Shown here: positions 1 to 10,598 of the stretch, one piece after another
Position numbering within the stretch: position 1 is the first letter of the stretch
How the letters are laid out: every line of letters starts with the position of its first letter
Assembly: GCA_963777895.1 (NCBI GenBank)
Contig: CAVZSF010000002.1
Location: forward strand, 371,191-435,190
Reading direction: 5' to 3'
Length of the DNA: 64,000 bases
From: UBA2241 sp963777895
GTDB lineage: Bacteria; Actinomycetota; Thermoleophilia; UBA2241
Position numbers and translations under genes: made by a program
The notes under the pieces: model-generated
What the model was told of the DNA's origin: nothing
The model's input: the letters and a program-made list of their open reading frames with translations, nothing else
The model's database searches: none

Positions 1-1
1 C

Positions 2-2211
<2,210 letters not shown>

Positions 2212-2215
<4 letters not shown>

Positions 2216-3000
2216 GCGCACCTGCCGAACACAGCCACGCGGACCAGTGGGCCGAGACGCTCGCCTGCCGCGTGGTCGCGGTGCGCCGCTTCGGCGCCTT
2301 CGCGGCGCTCGAGTTGGCGGCGCCGGTCGTAGCGGCCACCGCGGCGCCCGGTCAGTTCGTCATGGTGACCGTGCCGGGCGGTGGCTTCCTGCTGAGGCGT
2401 CCGCTCTCGGTCTTCACGGTGCACGCCGACCGCGTCGGGCTCCTGGTCGAGGCACGCGGTCCGGGCAGCGAGCGCCTCACGGGGGTGGAGGTCGGGGACA
2501 CGCTCGAGATCGCCGGGCCGCTTGGCGTCGGCTTTCCTGTCGCGGGAACCTCCAGCGCGCTGCTTGTCGGCGGCGGGATCGGCTGCGCCCCGCTCCAGTT
2601 CCTGGCCGAGCGGCTTGCGGCGGGCGGGGCGGCCGTCGCGGCCGCTTTCGGCTTCCGCGACGGCCGCCAGGCCCGCGTCGCCGCGGCCTTCGACCTGCAA
2701 CCGCTCTGGGTGGCGACAGAGGACGGCAGCATCGGCCGGCGCGGACTGGTCACCGCCGTGCTCGACGACCTCGACGTCCATCCCGGCACGCGGGTGTTCT
2801 GCTGCGGCCCGTTCGCCATGGTCGGCGCCGTGCAGCGATGGGCCCTCCAGCGTCGGCTCGAGGGGTTCGCCTCGCTCGAGGCGCACATGGCCTGCGGCAG
2901 CGGCTCGTGCCACGGCTGCGTGGTCGGCACCACCGAGGGCTACCTGAGGGTGTGCTCCGAAGGCCCCGTCTTCCCGCTCGCGTCGGTGGTGATCCCGTGA
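2212..3000 (+). CDS. pyrK: Dihydroorotate dehydrogenase electron-transfer subunit
   Basis: PyrK is the FAD and [2Fe-2S] subunit that passes electrons from class 1B dihydroorotate dehydrogenase to NAD+. The 262-residue protein has a ferredoxin-reductase-like FAD/NAD fold (RRPLSVF near residue 65, GGGIGCAPL near 120). Its C-terminal cysteine set is C228-x4-C233-x2-C236-x11-C248, the expected iron-sulphur ligands. The GTG start overlaps the carB stop by 4 nt, and the gene ends inside the pyrD start, also by 4 nt. This spacing points to tight translational coupling. A longer in-frame extension upstream lies inside carB and is not needed. Confidence 0.93.
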
Positions 3001-4004
3001 GCACGGACACGGGTCGCGACGACGCGGGGGCGGGACTCACGCCCGCCGCGGTCGACTTGACCGTCGACCTCGGGCCGCTCCACCTCGAGCACCCGCTGGT
3101 CGACGCGTCGGGCACCTTCGACGCCCTCGAGCAGGCACGGCGCTCCCGGGGTGACTTCTTCGCCGATTTTCCCTACGCAGCCTATGTACCGAAGACGGTC
3201 ACCGCCGACGCGCGCACCGGCAACCCTCCACCCAGGGTCACCGAGACGGCCTCGGGGATGATCAACGCGATCGGGCTGGAGAACCCCGGAGTCGACGTGT
3301 TCGTGGCTGGACTGGGGGATCTCGCGCGCCTGCGGCAGCCCGTGATAGTGAGCGTGGGCGGCAACAGCCCCGAGCAGTACGCCGCCGTGGTGGAACGTAT
3401 CGAGGCAGCGCTCGGAGCGGGTGACGGCGGGGCTGCGCCGGCCGTCGCCGCCTACGAGCTCAACGTGTCGTGTCCCAACGTGCGCGGCGGCCTCTCGATC
3501 GGCGTCGACCCCGACGCCACCGCGGCCGTCACCGCCGCCGTCCGCGAAGCCACCCGGCGGCTGGTCATCGTCAAGCTCACCCCGAACGTGACGGACGTGC
3601 GGCCGGTGGCGCGCGCAGCCGTCGCGGCGGGCGCGGGCGCGCTCTCGCTGGTCAACACCTTCCGGGCGATGGTCCTCGACCCGCAGACGCTGCGCCCGCT
3701 CCTCGGCAACCGCACCGGGGGACTCTGTGGCCCCGCCATCAAGCCCATCGCACTGCGCATGGTGGCCGAGCTGGCCGAGGCGCTCCCGCAGACGCCGCTC
3801 ATCGGGATGGGCGGCGTGATGACGGGCCGCGACGTGCTCGAGTTCATCGCCTGCGGGTCGAGCGCCGTCGCGGTGGGCGCGGCCAACTTCACGGGGATCG
3901 AGGCGCCACGCCGTATCCTGGCCGAACTGCGCGCGGAGTGTGCGGCACGGGGGTTCAGGACGGTGGCCGCCGTCCGCGGCAGGGCGCTCGGCCCGGCACA
4001 CTGA
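2997..4004 (+). CDS. pyrD: Dihydroorotate dehydrogenase, class 1B catalytic subunit
   Basis: This is the FMN enzyme that oxidises dihydroorotate to orotate, the fourth step of pyrimidine synthesis. It has 335 residues. The catalytic loop reads ELNVSCPNV with Cys159 as the base; class 1 enzymes use Cys where class 2 enzymes use Ser. The phosphate-binding end is IGMGGVMTG and the FMN loop is GPAIKPIALRMV. The adjacent pyrK makes class 1B the natural reading. The GTG start overlaps pyrK by 4 nt. It is the last gene of the visible carB-pyrK-pyrD run; a new promoter follows for mihF. Confidence 0.95.
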   Translation: MSTDTGRDDAGAGLTPAAVDLTVDLGPLHLEHPLVDASGTFDALEQARRSRGDFFADFPYAAYVPKTVTADARTGNPPPRVTETASGMINAIGLENPGVDVFVAGLGDLARLRQPVIVSVGGNSPEQYAAVVERIEAALGAGDGGAAPAVAAYELNVSCPNVRGGLSIGVDPDATAAVTAAVREATRRLVIVKLTPNVTDVRPVARAAVAAGAGALSLVNTFRAMVLDPQTLRPLLGNRTGGLCGPAIKPIALRMVAELAEALPQTPLIGMGGVMTGRDVLEFIACGSSAVAVGAANFTGIEAPRRILAELRAECAARGFRTVAAVRGRALGPAH

Positions 4005-4058
4005 CGCCGCACCCGCGTCCGGGTCGAAAAAGGCCAGCTAGCGGGGCTGTTTGACGTG

Positions 4059-4087
4059 TTGCCCCGCCCGTGGCCTTCACATATACT
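4059..4087 (+). promoter_or_regulatory. mihF promoter, leaderless type
   Basis: A -10 box TATACT (4082-4087) lies 17 nt after a partial -35 TTGCCC (4059-4064). The -10 box ends only 7 nt before the GTG start of mihF at 4095, so transcription should begin at or next to the start codon. A leaderless message is therefore expected. No ribosome-binding site is visible. A better -35 match, TTGACG (4051-4056), sits too far away (25 nt). Confidence 0.6.
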
Positions 4088-4094
4088 CTCGCCC

Positions 4095-4427
4095 GTGCCC
4101 AGTACCTCGAAGCAATTCAACACCGCTCCCGCGCGTTCCCTCGACCAGCGCATGGACGCCCTCAGCCGGGCGAACATGGTGCGCAGCCAGCGTGCCGCGC
4201 TCAAGGCCGAGCTCAAGCGCGGCGTGGTCGGCATCCGCGACGTGCTCGCCGCGCCGCCCGAGTACCTGCTCACCGCCAAGGTCCTCGACGTGCTCATGGC
4301 CGCCCCGAAATGCGGGCGGGTCAAGTCGGCGAAGATCATCGAGCAGTGCCGCATCAGCCCGAGCAAGACGGTAGGCGGCCTGTCCGATCGCCAGCGCACC
4401 GAGCTCCTCGCCTACTTCGGGGGCTGA
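4095..4427 (+). CDS. mihF: Actinobacterial integration host factor
   Basis: This is a small basic DNA-binding protein (110 residues) of the mihF family, which is specific to Actinomycetota. In mycobacteria and streptomycetes it binds the nucleoid without strong sequence preference. The family core is visible: an N-terminal helix (RAALKAELKRG), then DVLMAAPKCGRVKSAKI and a C-terminal helix around LSDRQRTELLAYF. Start choice: GTG 4095 follows a -10 box by 7 nt, and the residues it gives (PSTSKQFNTAPARSL) fit the family better than the longer frame from 4056. Its place just before gmk and rpoZ is the conserved actinobacterial order. Confidence 0.88.
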   Translation: MPSTSKQFNTAPARSLDQRMDALSRANMVRSQRAALKAELKRGVVGIRDVLAAPPEYLLTAKVLDVLMAAPKCGRVKSAKIIEQCRISPSKTVGGLSDRQRTELLAYFGG

Positions 4428-4428
4428 C

Positions 4429-4989
4429 ATCGGCTCGGTCTTCGTAGTCTCGGGGCCTTCGGGCGCCGGGAAGGGGACCGTCATCGGACTGCTCAAGCAG
4501 CGCCTCCACCGCGTCGTGACGTCCGTGTCGGCGACCACCCGTGCCCCTCGGCCGGGCGAGATCGACGGGCGCGAGTACCACTTCCTGACCCGCGCCGCGT
4601 TCCAGGCCGCCGTCGAGGAGGGCGCCTTCCTTGAGTGGGTAGAGTACAGTGGTGATCTGTACGGAACGCTGCGCACGGATGTGACCGAGAAGCTCGCGCA
4701 GGGGGACGATGTCATCCTCGAGATCGAGCTGCAAGGCGCGCGCCGTGTGCACGGATCCCTGCCCGAGGCGGTCCGGGTCTTCATCGGCCCGCCGTCGCTG
4801 GCCGAGCTGGCCGAACGGCTGCGGGGACGCGGCACCGAGACCGACGCCGCCATGGCGCGGCGCCTGCACATCGCCGAGACAGAGGTGGCGGCCGCGCAGG
4901 AGTTCGATCACGTCGTGGTCAACGACGACGCGGAACGGGCGGCCGACGAGCTTGCCGCCATCATCAGCGCACGACGAAAGGACGACTAG
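4429..4989 (+). CDS. gmk: Guanylate kinase with an apparent ATC start
   Basis: Guanylate kinase phosphorylates GMP to GDP. The P-loop (GPSGAGKGT, residues 9-17) and the GMP-binding region (SATTRAPRPGE, GREYHFL) are intact, giving 186 residues. The P-loop lies upstream of the first GTG in this frame (4516), so that GTG cannot be the start. The frame is closed by a stop at 4372, and between there and 4516 there is no ATG, GTG or TTG. ATC at 4429 follows a GGGGG run (4419-4423) by 5 nt and gives the expected N-terminus (x-GSVFVVSGPSG). It is two bases after the mihF stop. The start is therefore read as a rare ATC or as a base error at that codon. Confidence 0.9.
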   Translation: MGSVFVVSGPSGAGKGTVIGLLKQRLHRVVTSVSATTRAPRPGEIDGREYHFLTRAAFQAAVEEGAFLEWVEYSGDLYGTLRTDVTEKLAQGDDVILEIELQGARRVHGSLPEAVRVFIGPPSLAELAERLRGRGTETDAAMARRLHIAETEVAAAQEFDHVVVNDDAERAADELAAIISARRKDD

Positions 4990-5231
4990 TGGATCGACCC
5001 CGTATCGACGAGGTCCTGCCCAAGGCCGATGATTCGCGCTACGCCCTCGTGATGATCGCCGCGAAGCGCGCCCGGCAGATCAACAACTACTACCACAGCC
5101 TCGGTGAGGGCACCCTCGGGCTGGAGGGCGAGCTCACTCCGCCGCTCGTGACGACGCGCAGCACGAACCTGCTGACGATCGCGCTCGAGGAGATCGCCGA
5201 CGGCAAGCTCGAGCACGAGCGCGAGGAGTAG
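4989..5231 (+). CDS. rpoZ: RNA polymerase omega subunit
   Basis: Omega helps assemble and stabilise RNA polymerase by binding the beta-prime subunit. The 80-residue product has the family core: YALVMIAAKRARQINNYYHS, then the loop ending in PPLVTTRSTNLLTIALEEIADGKL. The GTG start shares one base with the gmk stop. The position between gmk and coaBC is the standard actinobacterial order, which supports the call for such a short protein. Confidence 0.93.
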   Translation: MDRPRIDEVLPKADDSRYALVMIAAKRARQINNYYHSLGEGTLGLEGELTPPLVTTRSTNLLTIALEEIADGKLEHEREE

Positions 5232-5241
5232 CGAGGGTCCC

Positions 5242-6474
5242 ATGCCGGCCGGCGCTGCGACGGCACGTGTGAACGAGGGTCCCGGCGACCGTACGGTCCT
5301 CGTCGGCGTCAGCGGCGGCATCGCCATCTACAAAGCCGTGGAGCTCGTGCGCGCCCTCGTGCGCGAGGGCTTCCGCCCGCTGGTGGTCGAGACAGAGGCG
5401 GCGCGGCGCTTCGTGATGCCGCTCACCTTCGCGGCCGTGTCGCAGGCGCCCGTGCTGGACGACGACACGGCCTGGCAGGCGAGCGGCGGCTGGTTCCAGC
5501 ATATCGACGCCGCCCGCGAGGCCGGCGTGATGGTCGTCGCTCCGGCGACGGCGAACACGCTCGCCAAGATGGCGGGCGGCATGGCCGACAACCTGCTGAC
5601 CTCGATCTACCTCGCCTTCCGGGGCCCCGTCATCGTCGCGCCGACGATGAACTGGGCGATGTACGAGCACGCCGCGACGCAGGAGAACCTGCGCGTGCTC
5701 GAGGATCGCGGCGTCGAGGTACTGGGCACGGGGCGCGGCGAGCTTGCCTGCGGCGAGGAAGGCCAGGGCCGCATGGCGGAGCCTGAGACGATCCTCCAAG
5801 CTGTGCGCCGCGCCTTCGCGGCGCGCGCCGCCGGCCCGCTCGCCGGGCGCACCGTCGTCGTGACGTCGGGCGGCACGCGCGAACGCATCGACGCCGTGCG
5901 CTACATCGGCAACCGGTCGAGCGGCAAGATGGGGCGCGCCGTCGCCGACGAGGCCTATCTGCGCGGCGCGCACGTCGTGCTCGTGACGACACAGGAGGCC
6001 ACCGACGCGCCCTTCGACGTACGTCAGGTGGAGAGTGCCGACGAGATGGGCGCGGCCGTGGAGGCGGCGACGGCGGAGGCGGACGTGCTTGTCATGGCCG
6101 CCGCCGTCGCCGACTTCAAGCCGCGCCAGGCAGACGACGGCAAGATCGAGCGGGCCGAGCGCGAGACGCTCACCATCGAGCTCGAACGCACGATCGACGT
6201 GCTGGCTTCCGTGGCTCGTCCCGGTCTGCTCCGCGTCGCGTTCGCCGCCGAGGCCGGGCCCCAGATCGACCGCGCCCGCGCCAAGAAGGTCGCGAAGGGC
6301 GTCGAGTTGCTCGTCTTCAACGACATCCTGGCGACTGGTGTGGGTATCGGTTCGGACGAGAACGAGATCACCATCCTCGGCGCCGGTGGCGAGGTGCGGG
6401 TGCCGCGCACGAGCAAACGACGCTGCGCCATCGCCATTGCCGATGCCATCGAGCAGACGCTGGAGGTACCGTGA
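5242..6474 (+). CDS. coaBC: Bifunctional phosphopantothenoylcysteine decarboxylase/synthetase
   Basis: This enzyme carries out two coenzyme A steps: CTP-dependent joining of cysteine to 4-phosphopantothenate, then decarboxylation to 4-phosphopantetheine. The N-terminal flavin decarboxylase half shows GVSGGIAIYKA, the catalytic histidine in QHIDAAR, the PTMNWAMYEH substrate loop and the flexible-flap cysteine in LACGEEGQGRMAEP. The C-terminal synthetase half shows TSGGTRERIDAVRYIGN, SSGKMG and AAAVADFKP. The length of 410 residues is normal. The first 18 residues are rich in small residues and may be dispensable. The stop overlaps the next gene by 4 nt. Confidence 0.95.
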   Translation: MPAGAATARVNEGPGDRTVLVGVSGGIAIYKAVELVRALVREGFRPLVVETEAARRFVMPLTFAAVSQAPVLDDDTAWQASGGWFQHIDAAREAGVMVVAPATANTLAKMAGGMADNLLTSIYLAFRGPVIVAPTMNWAMYEHAATQENLRVLEDRGVEVLGTGRGELACGEEGQGRMAEPETILQAVRRAFAARAAGPLAGRTVVVTSGGTRERIDAVRYIGNRSSGKMGRAVADEAYLRGAHVVLVTTQEATDAPFDVRQVESADEMGAAVEAATAEADVLVMAAAVADFKPRQADDGKIERAERETLTIELERTIDVLASVARPGLLRVAFAAEAGPQIDRARAKKVAKGVELLVFNDILATGVGIGSDENEITILGAGGEVRVPRTSKRRCAIAIADAIEQTLEVP

Positions 6475-7032
6475 GCGCGGACCGCCGTGAGGTCATGACC
6501 CTTGTCGAGGCGCGGGTGACGAACGAACACCTGCGGCGGCACATGCTGGCCTGTGAGGCCATCATGCGCGCCTTCGCGGCGCGCTTCGAAGAGGACGAGG
6601 ACGAGTGGGGCATCGCCGGGCTCGGCCACGACCTCGACGCGGAGGAGACCGAGGACGACTTCGCGCGCCACGGCGTTCTCGCCGGCGAGGCGCTCGCGAG
6701 CCTCGGCGCCGGTCCCGAGATCGTGCACGCGGTCGCCGCGCACAACGGCGAGCGCACCGGCGTGGCCCCTGAGTCGCGCATGGACGTCGCCCTGATCGTG
6801 GCCGACCAGCTCGAGCGGCCTGATCACGGCGGCCACCCTCGTGCGGCCCGATCGGGAGCTCGCCGGCGTGCAGGTGAAGTCGCTGCGCAAGCGCTTCCGC
6901 GAGGGCGCCTTCGCGCGCGGCGTGGATCGGGACTCGATCGCTCGCTGCGGCGAGCTGGGGCTCGAGCTCGATGAGACCTTCGCCATCGGGCTGCAGGCGA
7001 TGCAGCGCGTCGCGCCTGAGCTGGGCTTCTGA
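6471..7032 (+). pseudogene. HD-domain hydrolase, split by one frameshift
   Basis: This is a small HD-domain (HDIG type) metal-dependent phosphohydrolase-like protein; its substrate is unknown. The N-terminal part reads in the first frame from GTG 6471 to about 6812 (RRHMLACEAIM, GLGHDLDAEE, AAHNGERTG). The C-terminal part reads in the next frame (SGLITAATLVRPDRELAG, VKSLRKRF, GLELDETFAIGLQAM). Dropping one G at about 6813 (in CTCGAGC) joins them into 187 codons with no lost motif. No other damage is visible, so this is more likely a sequence error than a dead gene. GTG 6471 overlaps the coaBC stop by 4 nt. Confidence 0.75.
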
Positions 7033-7085
7033 CCGCAGCGCGCAGCGCGTCCCAGCGCGCCGCCCGCACGTTGCCGCGAGACACC

Positions 7086-7478
7086 ATGGAACGCACCAGC
7101 CCGGCATTCGAAGAGCACAGTGAGGCATACGCGCTGTTCCGGCGGGGCCGCTTCTTCCTCGAGCGCCGGCATCCCGGCCAAGCCGCCCTGCTGCTCGAAC
7201 GCGCCCTCCGTCTGGAGCCGGGCCGCAACTCGATCCGCGAGGCCCTGGGCCGCGCGCACTTCGCCATGGGCGAGCACGCACGAGCGGCCGAGCAGTTCGC
7301 GGAGATCGTGGAGGCAGCGCCCGACAACGACTACGCCCACTATGCACTGGGGCGCTGTCTGCTTCGTCTCGAACAGCCAGACGAGGCGCGGGCCCACCTG
7401 CGGCTGGCCCGCGCCCTGCGGCCGCACAGCGATCTCTACCGCGAGGCGCTCGAGGGGCTGGAACGCGGGCAGGGATAG
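7086..7478 (+). CDS. Tetratricopeptide-repeat protein
   Basis: A protein of about 130 residues built from roughly three TPR helical pairs, with no signal peptide or membrane segment. The repeats begin near YALFRRGRFFLERRHPGQAA, continue with ALRLEPGRNSIREALGRAHF and end with AHYALGRCLLRLEQPDEARA. TPR proteins are protein-binding scaffolds; no specific partner can be named. The start is uncertain: ATG 7086 is preferred, and TTG 7071 would add five residues. It ends 39 nt before the convergent htpX stop. Confidence 0.7.
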   Translation: MERTSPAFEEHSEAYALFRRGRFFLERRHPGQAALLLERALRLEPGRNSIREALGRAHFAMGEHARAAEQFAEIVEAAPDNDYAHYALGRCLLRLEQPDEARAHLRLARALRPHSDLYREALEGLERGQG

Positions 7479-7517
7479 GCCGCGCCGGCGTCCTCGCAGG
7501 GGCGACCGGCCCGGGAC

Positions 7518-8468
7518 TCAGTCGGCCGGTCCAGCCTGTACCTGCGCGGCCGGCGCCTGCCCGTGCGCCATCGCCAAGAGCAGCTCGATGCGCTTCTGGA
7601 TGGGGGGGTGCGTGTCGAAGAGCCCGGCCGACTCCTTCGTCTTCTTCAGAGGGTTCGCGATGTAGAGGTGGGCCGTCGCGCGGTTGCCGTGCTTGAGGGC
7701 CGCCGGATGCGCCGCGATCTTCTGCAGCGCCCCCGCCAGGCCGAGCGGGTTCCGCGTGAGCTCGACGGCGCTGCCGTCGGCCAGCAGCTCGCGGCGCCGC
7801 GAGATGGCGAACTGAACGAGGTACGCAGCGATAGGGGCGAGGATGGCGAGAAAGACCGCGATCAGCATGACGATCGCCCCGGCGCCGCCGCTGTCGCTGT
7901 CCCGCCTCCCGCCGCCCCAGCCGAACAGGCGCGAGCGCAGGAAGAAGTCGGAGACCAGGGCGATGATGCCGACCATGATGCCGACGAGCGTGGCGAAGCG
8001 CACGTCGTAGTTGCGTACGTGCGACATCTCGTGTGCCACGACGCCCTGGAGCTCGTCGCGGTTCATGAGGTCCAGCAGGCCTCGCGTAACGGCGATCGAT
8101 GCATGCTTGGGGTCGCGTCCGGTGGCGAAGGCGTTGGGCGCCGGATCCTCGATGACGTAGACGGCCGGCGGCTGCGGCAGACCGGCCGCGATCGTCATCT
8201 CCTCGACGACGTTCCAGAGCTGCGGCTCTTCAGCGTGCGTGATCTGGCGCGCGCCGCTCACGGCGAGCACCATCTTGTCGCCGCTGTAGTAGCCGATCAG
8301 GCTCCAGACGATGGCGATCACGCCGAAGAGCCCGAGGAAGCCGAGCCCCCCATTGTTCGTACCCGTGTAGGCGAGGCCGATGACGTAGCCCAGGCTCGTC
8401 AGCAGTGCGATGACCATGCCTATGAGGAGCCAGGACGCCCGCCGGTTCCGGCGGATCTGCTCGTACAT
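7518..8468 (-). CDS. htpX: HtpX-type membrane zinc metalloprotease
   Basis: HtpX is a membrane M48 protease linked to quality control of membrane proteins. The 316-residue product has two N-terminal membrane helices (about residues 13-32 and 42-61), the zinc motif HEMSH near residue 145, and two more hydrophobic stretches. The third zinc-ligand region is RRRELLADGSAVELTRNP. The DTHPPIQKRI motif near the C-terminus is typical of the family. The start is ATG with a good AGAGGACGAGG site. It lies 30 nt downstream of lemA on the same strand, a common pairing. Confidence 0.93.
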   Translation of the reverse strand: MYEQIRRNRRASWLLIGMVIALLTSLGYVIGLAYTGTNNGGLGFLGLFGVIAIVWSLIGYYSGDKMVLAVSGARQITHAEEPQLWNVVEEMTIAAGLPQPPAVYVIEDPAPNAFATGRDPKHASIAVTRGLLDLMNRDELQGVVAHEMSHVRNYDVRFATLVGIMVGIIALVSDFFLRSRLFGWGGGRRDSDSGGAGAIVMLIAVFLAILAPIAAYLVQFAISRRRELLADGSAVELTRNPLGLAGALQKIAAHPAALKHGNRATAHLYIANPLKKTKESAGLFDTHPPIQKRIELLLAMAHGQAPAAQVQAGPAD

Positions 8469-8498
8469 CCTCGTCCTCTGTCGTGCGGGACCGGGAGG

Positions 8499-9059
8499 CT
8501 AGCGGAGGTCCACCTTGGGGACGGCCGTCTCACCCTCCGGGACCTCGAAGAACTGGCGCGTGGTGAAGTTGAACATGCCCGCGAGGATGTTGGTCGGGAA
8601 CATCTGGATGGCGTTGTTGTAGGTCAGCACGCTGTCGTTGTAGAACTGCCGCGCGAAGGCGATCTTGTTCTCGGTCGCGGTCAGCTCCTCCTGCAGGCTC
8701 ATCACGTTCTGGTTCGCCTTGAGGTCGGGGTAGTTCTCGACGACCGCGAAGAGCGACTTCAGCGTGTCGGTGAGGGCGTTCTCGGCGCGCGCCTGAGCCT
8801 GCGGCCCGGCCGCGCCGGCCTGCATCGCGGCTGCCCGCGCCTGCGTGACGTTGGTGAGCGTCTCCTGCTCGTACTGCATGTAGTCCTTGACCGCCTCCAC
8901 CAGGTTGGGGATGAGGTCGTGCCGCCGTTTGAGCTGAACGTCGATCTGGCTCCAGGAGTTGTCCACCTGGTTCCGGCGACCTACCAGCCGGTTGTAGAGC
9001 ACCGCGAAGATCACCCCGAGCAGGACCAGGATCACGATGATGACGATGACGGCGATCAC
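8499..9059 (-). CDS. lemA: LemA family membrane protein
   Basis: A 186-residue protein with one N-terminal membrane helix (IAVIVIIVILVLLGVIFAVL) followed by the helical LemA domain: LVGRRNQVDNSWSQIDVQLK, RHDLIPNLVEAVKDY, and AFARQFYNDSVLTYNNA near the end. The helical domain should lie outside the cytoplasm. LemA proteins are widespread but their molecular role is not settled. The GTG start has an AAAGGAG site. The pair lemA-htpX is transcribed away from the L,D-transpeptidase gene. Confidence 0.93.
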   Translation of the reverse strand: MIAVIVIIVILVLLGVIFAVLYNRLVGRRNQVDNSWSQIDVQLKRRHDLIPNLVEAVKDYMQYEQETLTNVTQARAAAMQAGAAGPQAQARAENALTDTLKSLFAVVENYPDLKANQNVMSLQEELTATENKIAFARQFYNDSVLTYNNAIQMFPTNILAGMFNFTTRQFFEVPEGETAVPKVDLR

Positions 9060-9216
9060 GCTCGTCTCCTTTCATGGCCGACAGCCTTCGCTATTGTACG
9101 CCGCGCGGACCAGGCAGCCCTGCTCGGCGCGGCGTGGGCAGCATCGGCGTGCGGCCCGCCGATGCCTCGAGGAGTGCGCGTGTACACGTCTCGACGGGCA
9201 GGGTATCCTCGACGGC

Positions 9217-10002
9217 ATGAGCCGCAGCCGTCGCATCCTGTCGTTCGCCGCCGCCGCCGCTCTGCTCGCCCTGCTCGTGTTCGGCGGCCTGGCGGTAGGA
9301 CGCGCCCGCGTCGACGGCGGCGGCGCCGGCCAGGCGCTTGCCGCCGTGCCGGCCGCCGCCGCGCCGGCTTCGACGTCCCCCGCCCCTGAGTACGAGCGCT
9401 GGCAGGTGGCGAAGGTCACGGCACCAGTGGTGGTGCGCACGCGGCCAGAGCCGGACGCTCCCGTGAGAATCAGGCTGGGTGTGCGCAACGTGAACGACTA
9501 CCCCAACCTCCTTCTGGTCGACGCCGTCCGCGACGCGGGCGCCGCCACGTGGTACCGCGTCTGGCTCGCCGTCTCTCCCAACGGCAGCCGCGGCTGGGTC
9601 AGGGAAGGGGACCTCGCTTTCTACACGACCTCTGCGAAGATCGTCATCGACCTCTCCGAGCGCAAGCTCAGCGTGTACCAGAGGGGCGAGCTCAAGGGTG
9701 AGTACCCCGTGGCCGTCGGCAGGCCCGGCCTGGAGACACCGACGGGGTTCTTCTTCATCAACCAGAAGCTCAAGCCGGCGGCCACGAACGGCGCATTCGG
9801 CGTCCTTGCCATCGGCATCAGCGCCTTTCAGCCCAAGCTGTCGGGCTGGGCCCAGGGAGGCCCGGTCGCCATCCACGGGACCAACCAGCCCGCCCTCATC
9901 GGCCAGGCGATCAGCCACGGCTGCGTGCGCATGCGCAACGAGGACGTGCTCGCGGTGAGCAGGCTGGTCCCGGCCGGCAGCCCGGTCGTGATCCAGAAAT
10001 GA
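9217..10002 (+). CDS. L,D-transpeptidase (YkuD) with SH3-like domain
   Basis: A likely cell-wall enzyme that forms 3-3 peptidoglycan cross-links. The 261-residue protein has an N-terminal signal or membrane helix (residues 7-28), an Ala/Pro-rich linker, an SH3-like segment (about 60-145: VRTRPEPDAPVRIR to RGWVREGDLAFY), then the YkuD domain (KIVIDLSERKLSVYQ onward). The catalytic motif HGCVRM is intact, preceded by the conserved IHGTN. ATG 9217 is chosen because a weak -10 (TATCCT, 9204-9209) ends only 7 nt upstream and no ribosome-binding site is seen. A leaderless message is possible. Confidence 0.9.
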   Translation: MSRSRRILSFAAAAALLALLVFGGLAVGRARVDGGGAGQALAAVPAAAAPASTSPAPEYERWQVAKVTAPVVVRTRPEPDAPVRIRLGVRNVNDYPNLLLVDAVRDAGAATWYRVWLAVSPNGSRGWVREGDLAFYTTSAKIVIDLSERKLSVYQRGELKGEYPVAVGRPGLETPTGFFFINQKLKPAATNGAFGVLAIGISAFQPKLSGWAQGGPVAIHGTNQPALIGQAISHGCVRMRNEDVLAVSRLVPAGSPVVIQK

Positions 10003-10031
10003 GGCCGGCCGGCGCTGGGCGCCGGCCGGCC
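10003..10031. terminator. Perfect 12-bp hairpin between convergent genes
   Basis: GGCCGGCCGGCG (10003-10014) and its exact complement (10020-10031) flank a 5-nt loop. It starts directly after the L,D-transpeptidase stop and lies 39 nt from the stop of the convergent zinc-ribbon gene, so it can serve both. There is no T-run, as is usual in very GC-rich genomes. Confidence 0.65.
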
Positions 10032-10069
10032 TGGGTTCTGCGAGTCGTGTCAGTGCGCCGCGCCGGCCG

Positions 10070-10354
10070 TCACCAATAGTCGCCCTGCGTGAGCTGCATG
10101 TCGTGCGCCTTGCACTTCGGGCAGGTGTACGAGGCCGCCTTCTCCAGGAAGAACAGCTCGCTGCCGCACTTCAGGCAGGTGAACTCGTCGATGATGAGGT
10201 CGGCGCCGGTGAGGTCCACCTCGACGATGGTCCCGCACTCTATGCAGTAGGCAGGCATGAAGCGCTGACGCGCGTCGTTGACGCTGACGCCCCATCGAAT
10301 GCGCTCGGCGCTGTAGCCGCACTTGCGGCAACCGAAGGTCGTGTACTCGCCCAT
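10070..10354 (-). CDS. Small multi-zinc-ribbon protein
   Basis: A 94-residue protein with four CxxC pairs: CRKCGY near residue 9, CIECG near 37, CLKCG near 60 and CPKCKA near 79. Two zinc ribbons can therefore form. There is no catalytic domain, signal peptide or membrane segment. Such proteins often bind nucleic acid or act as adaptors, but no function can be assigned. It stands alone on the minus strand, back to back with the rimP operon promoter region. Confidence 0.75.
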   Translation of the reverse strand: MGEYTTFGCRKCGYSAERIRWGVSVNDARQRFMPAYCIECGTIVEVDLTGADLIIDEFTCLKCGSELFFLEKAASYTCPKCKAHDMQLTQGDYW

Positions 10355-10546
10355 TGCGTGCCTCTCTCACCGGGGTTCGTCCGCCGCTTCTCTATCGGCA
10401 GAAGCGGCCGGCGTGTTGAGGGCCGGGCCGCGCGCCTCGTTTGACCTCTCGACTCGGCGCCCGCCTGCGACGCGCGCGAACCCCACGAGAGCCCCCTGCG
10501 CCGGGGCAAAAACGCCTGCTCCCGCCTGTACCGTGCCCAACCCGTG

Positions 10547-10555
10547 TGCTATACT
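10547..10555 (+). promoter_or_regulatory. Extended -10 promoter of the rimP-nusA-infB operon
   Basis: TGCTATACT is an extended -10 element (TGn plus TATACT). No convincing -35 box is seen 16-18 nt upstream. A start near 10562 would give a leader of about 75 nt before rimP. The same TGTGCTA..CT pattern occurs before rpsO and tRNA-Pro in this window. Confidence 0.6.
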
Positions 10556-10598
10556 CCGCCGGCTGGAAAACCACACCCGGAAGCGGTACTCGCGTGAC

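Noticed and set aside
7505..7530. A 7-bp inverted repeat (ACCGGCC/GGCCGGT) between the TPR gene and htpX, as a terminator.
   Set aside because: The 12-nt loop and overlap with the htpX stop make it weak; it may be chance in GC-rich DNA.
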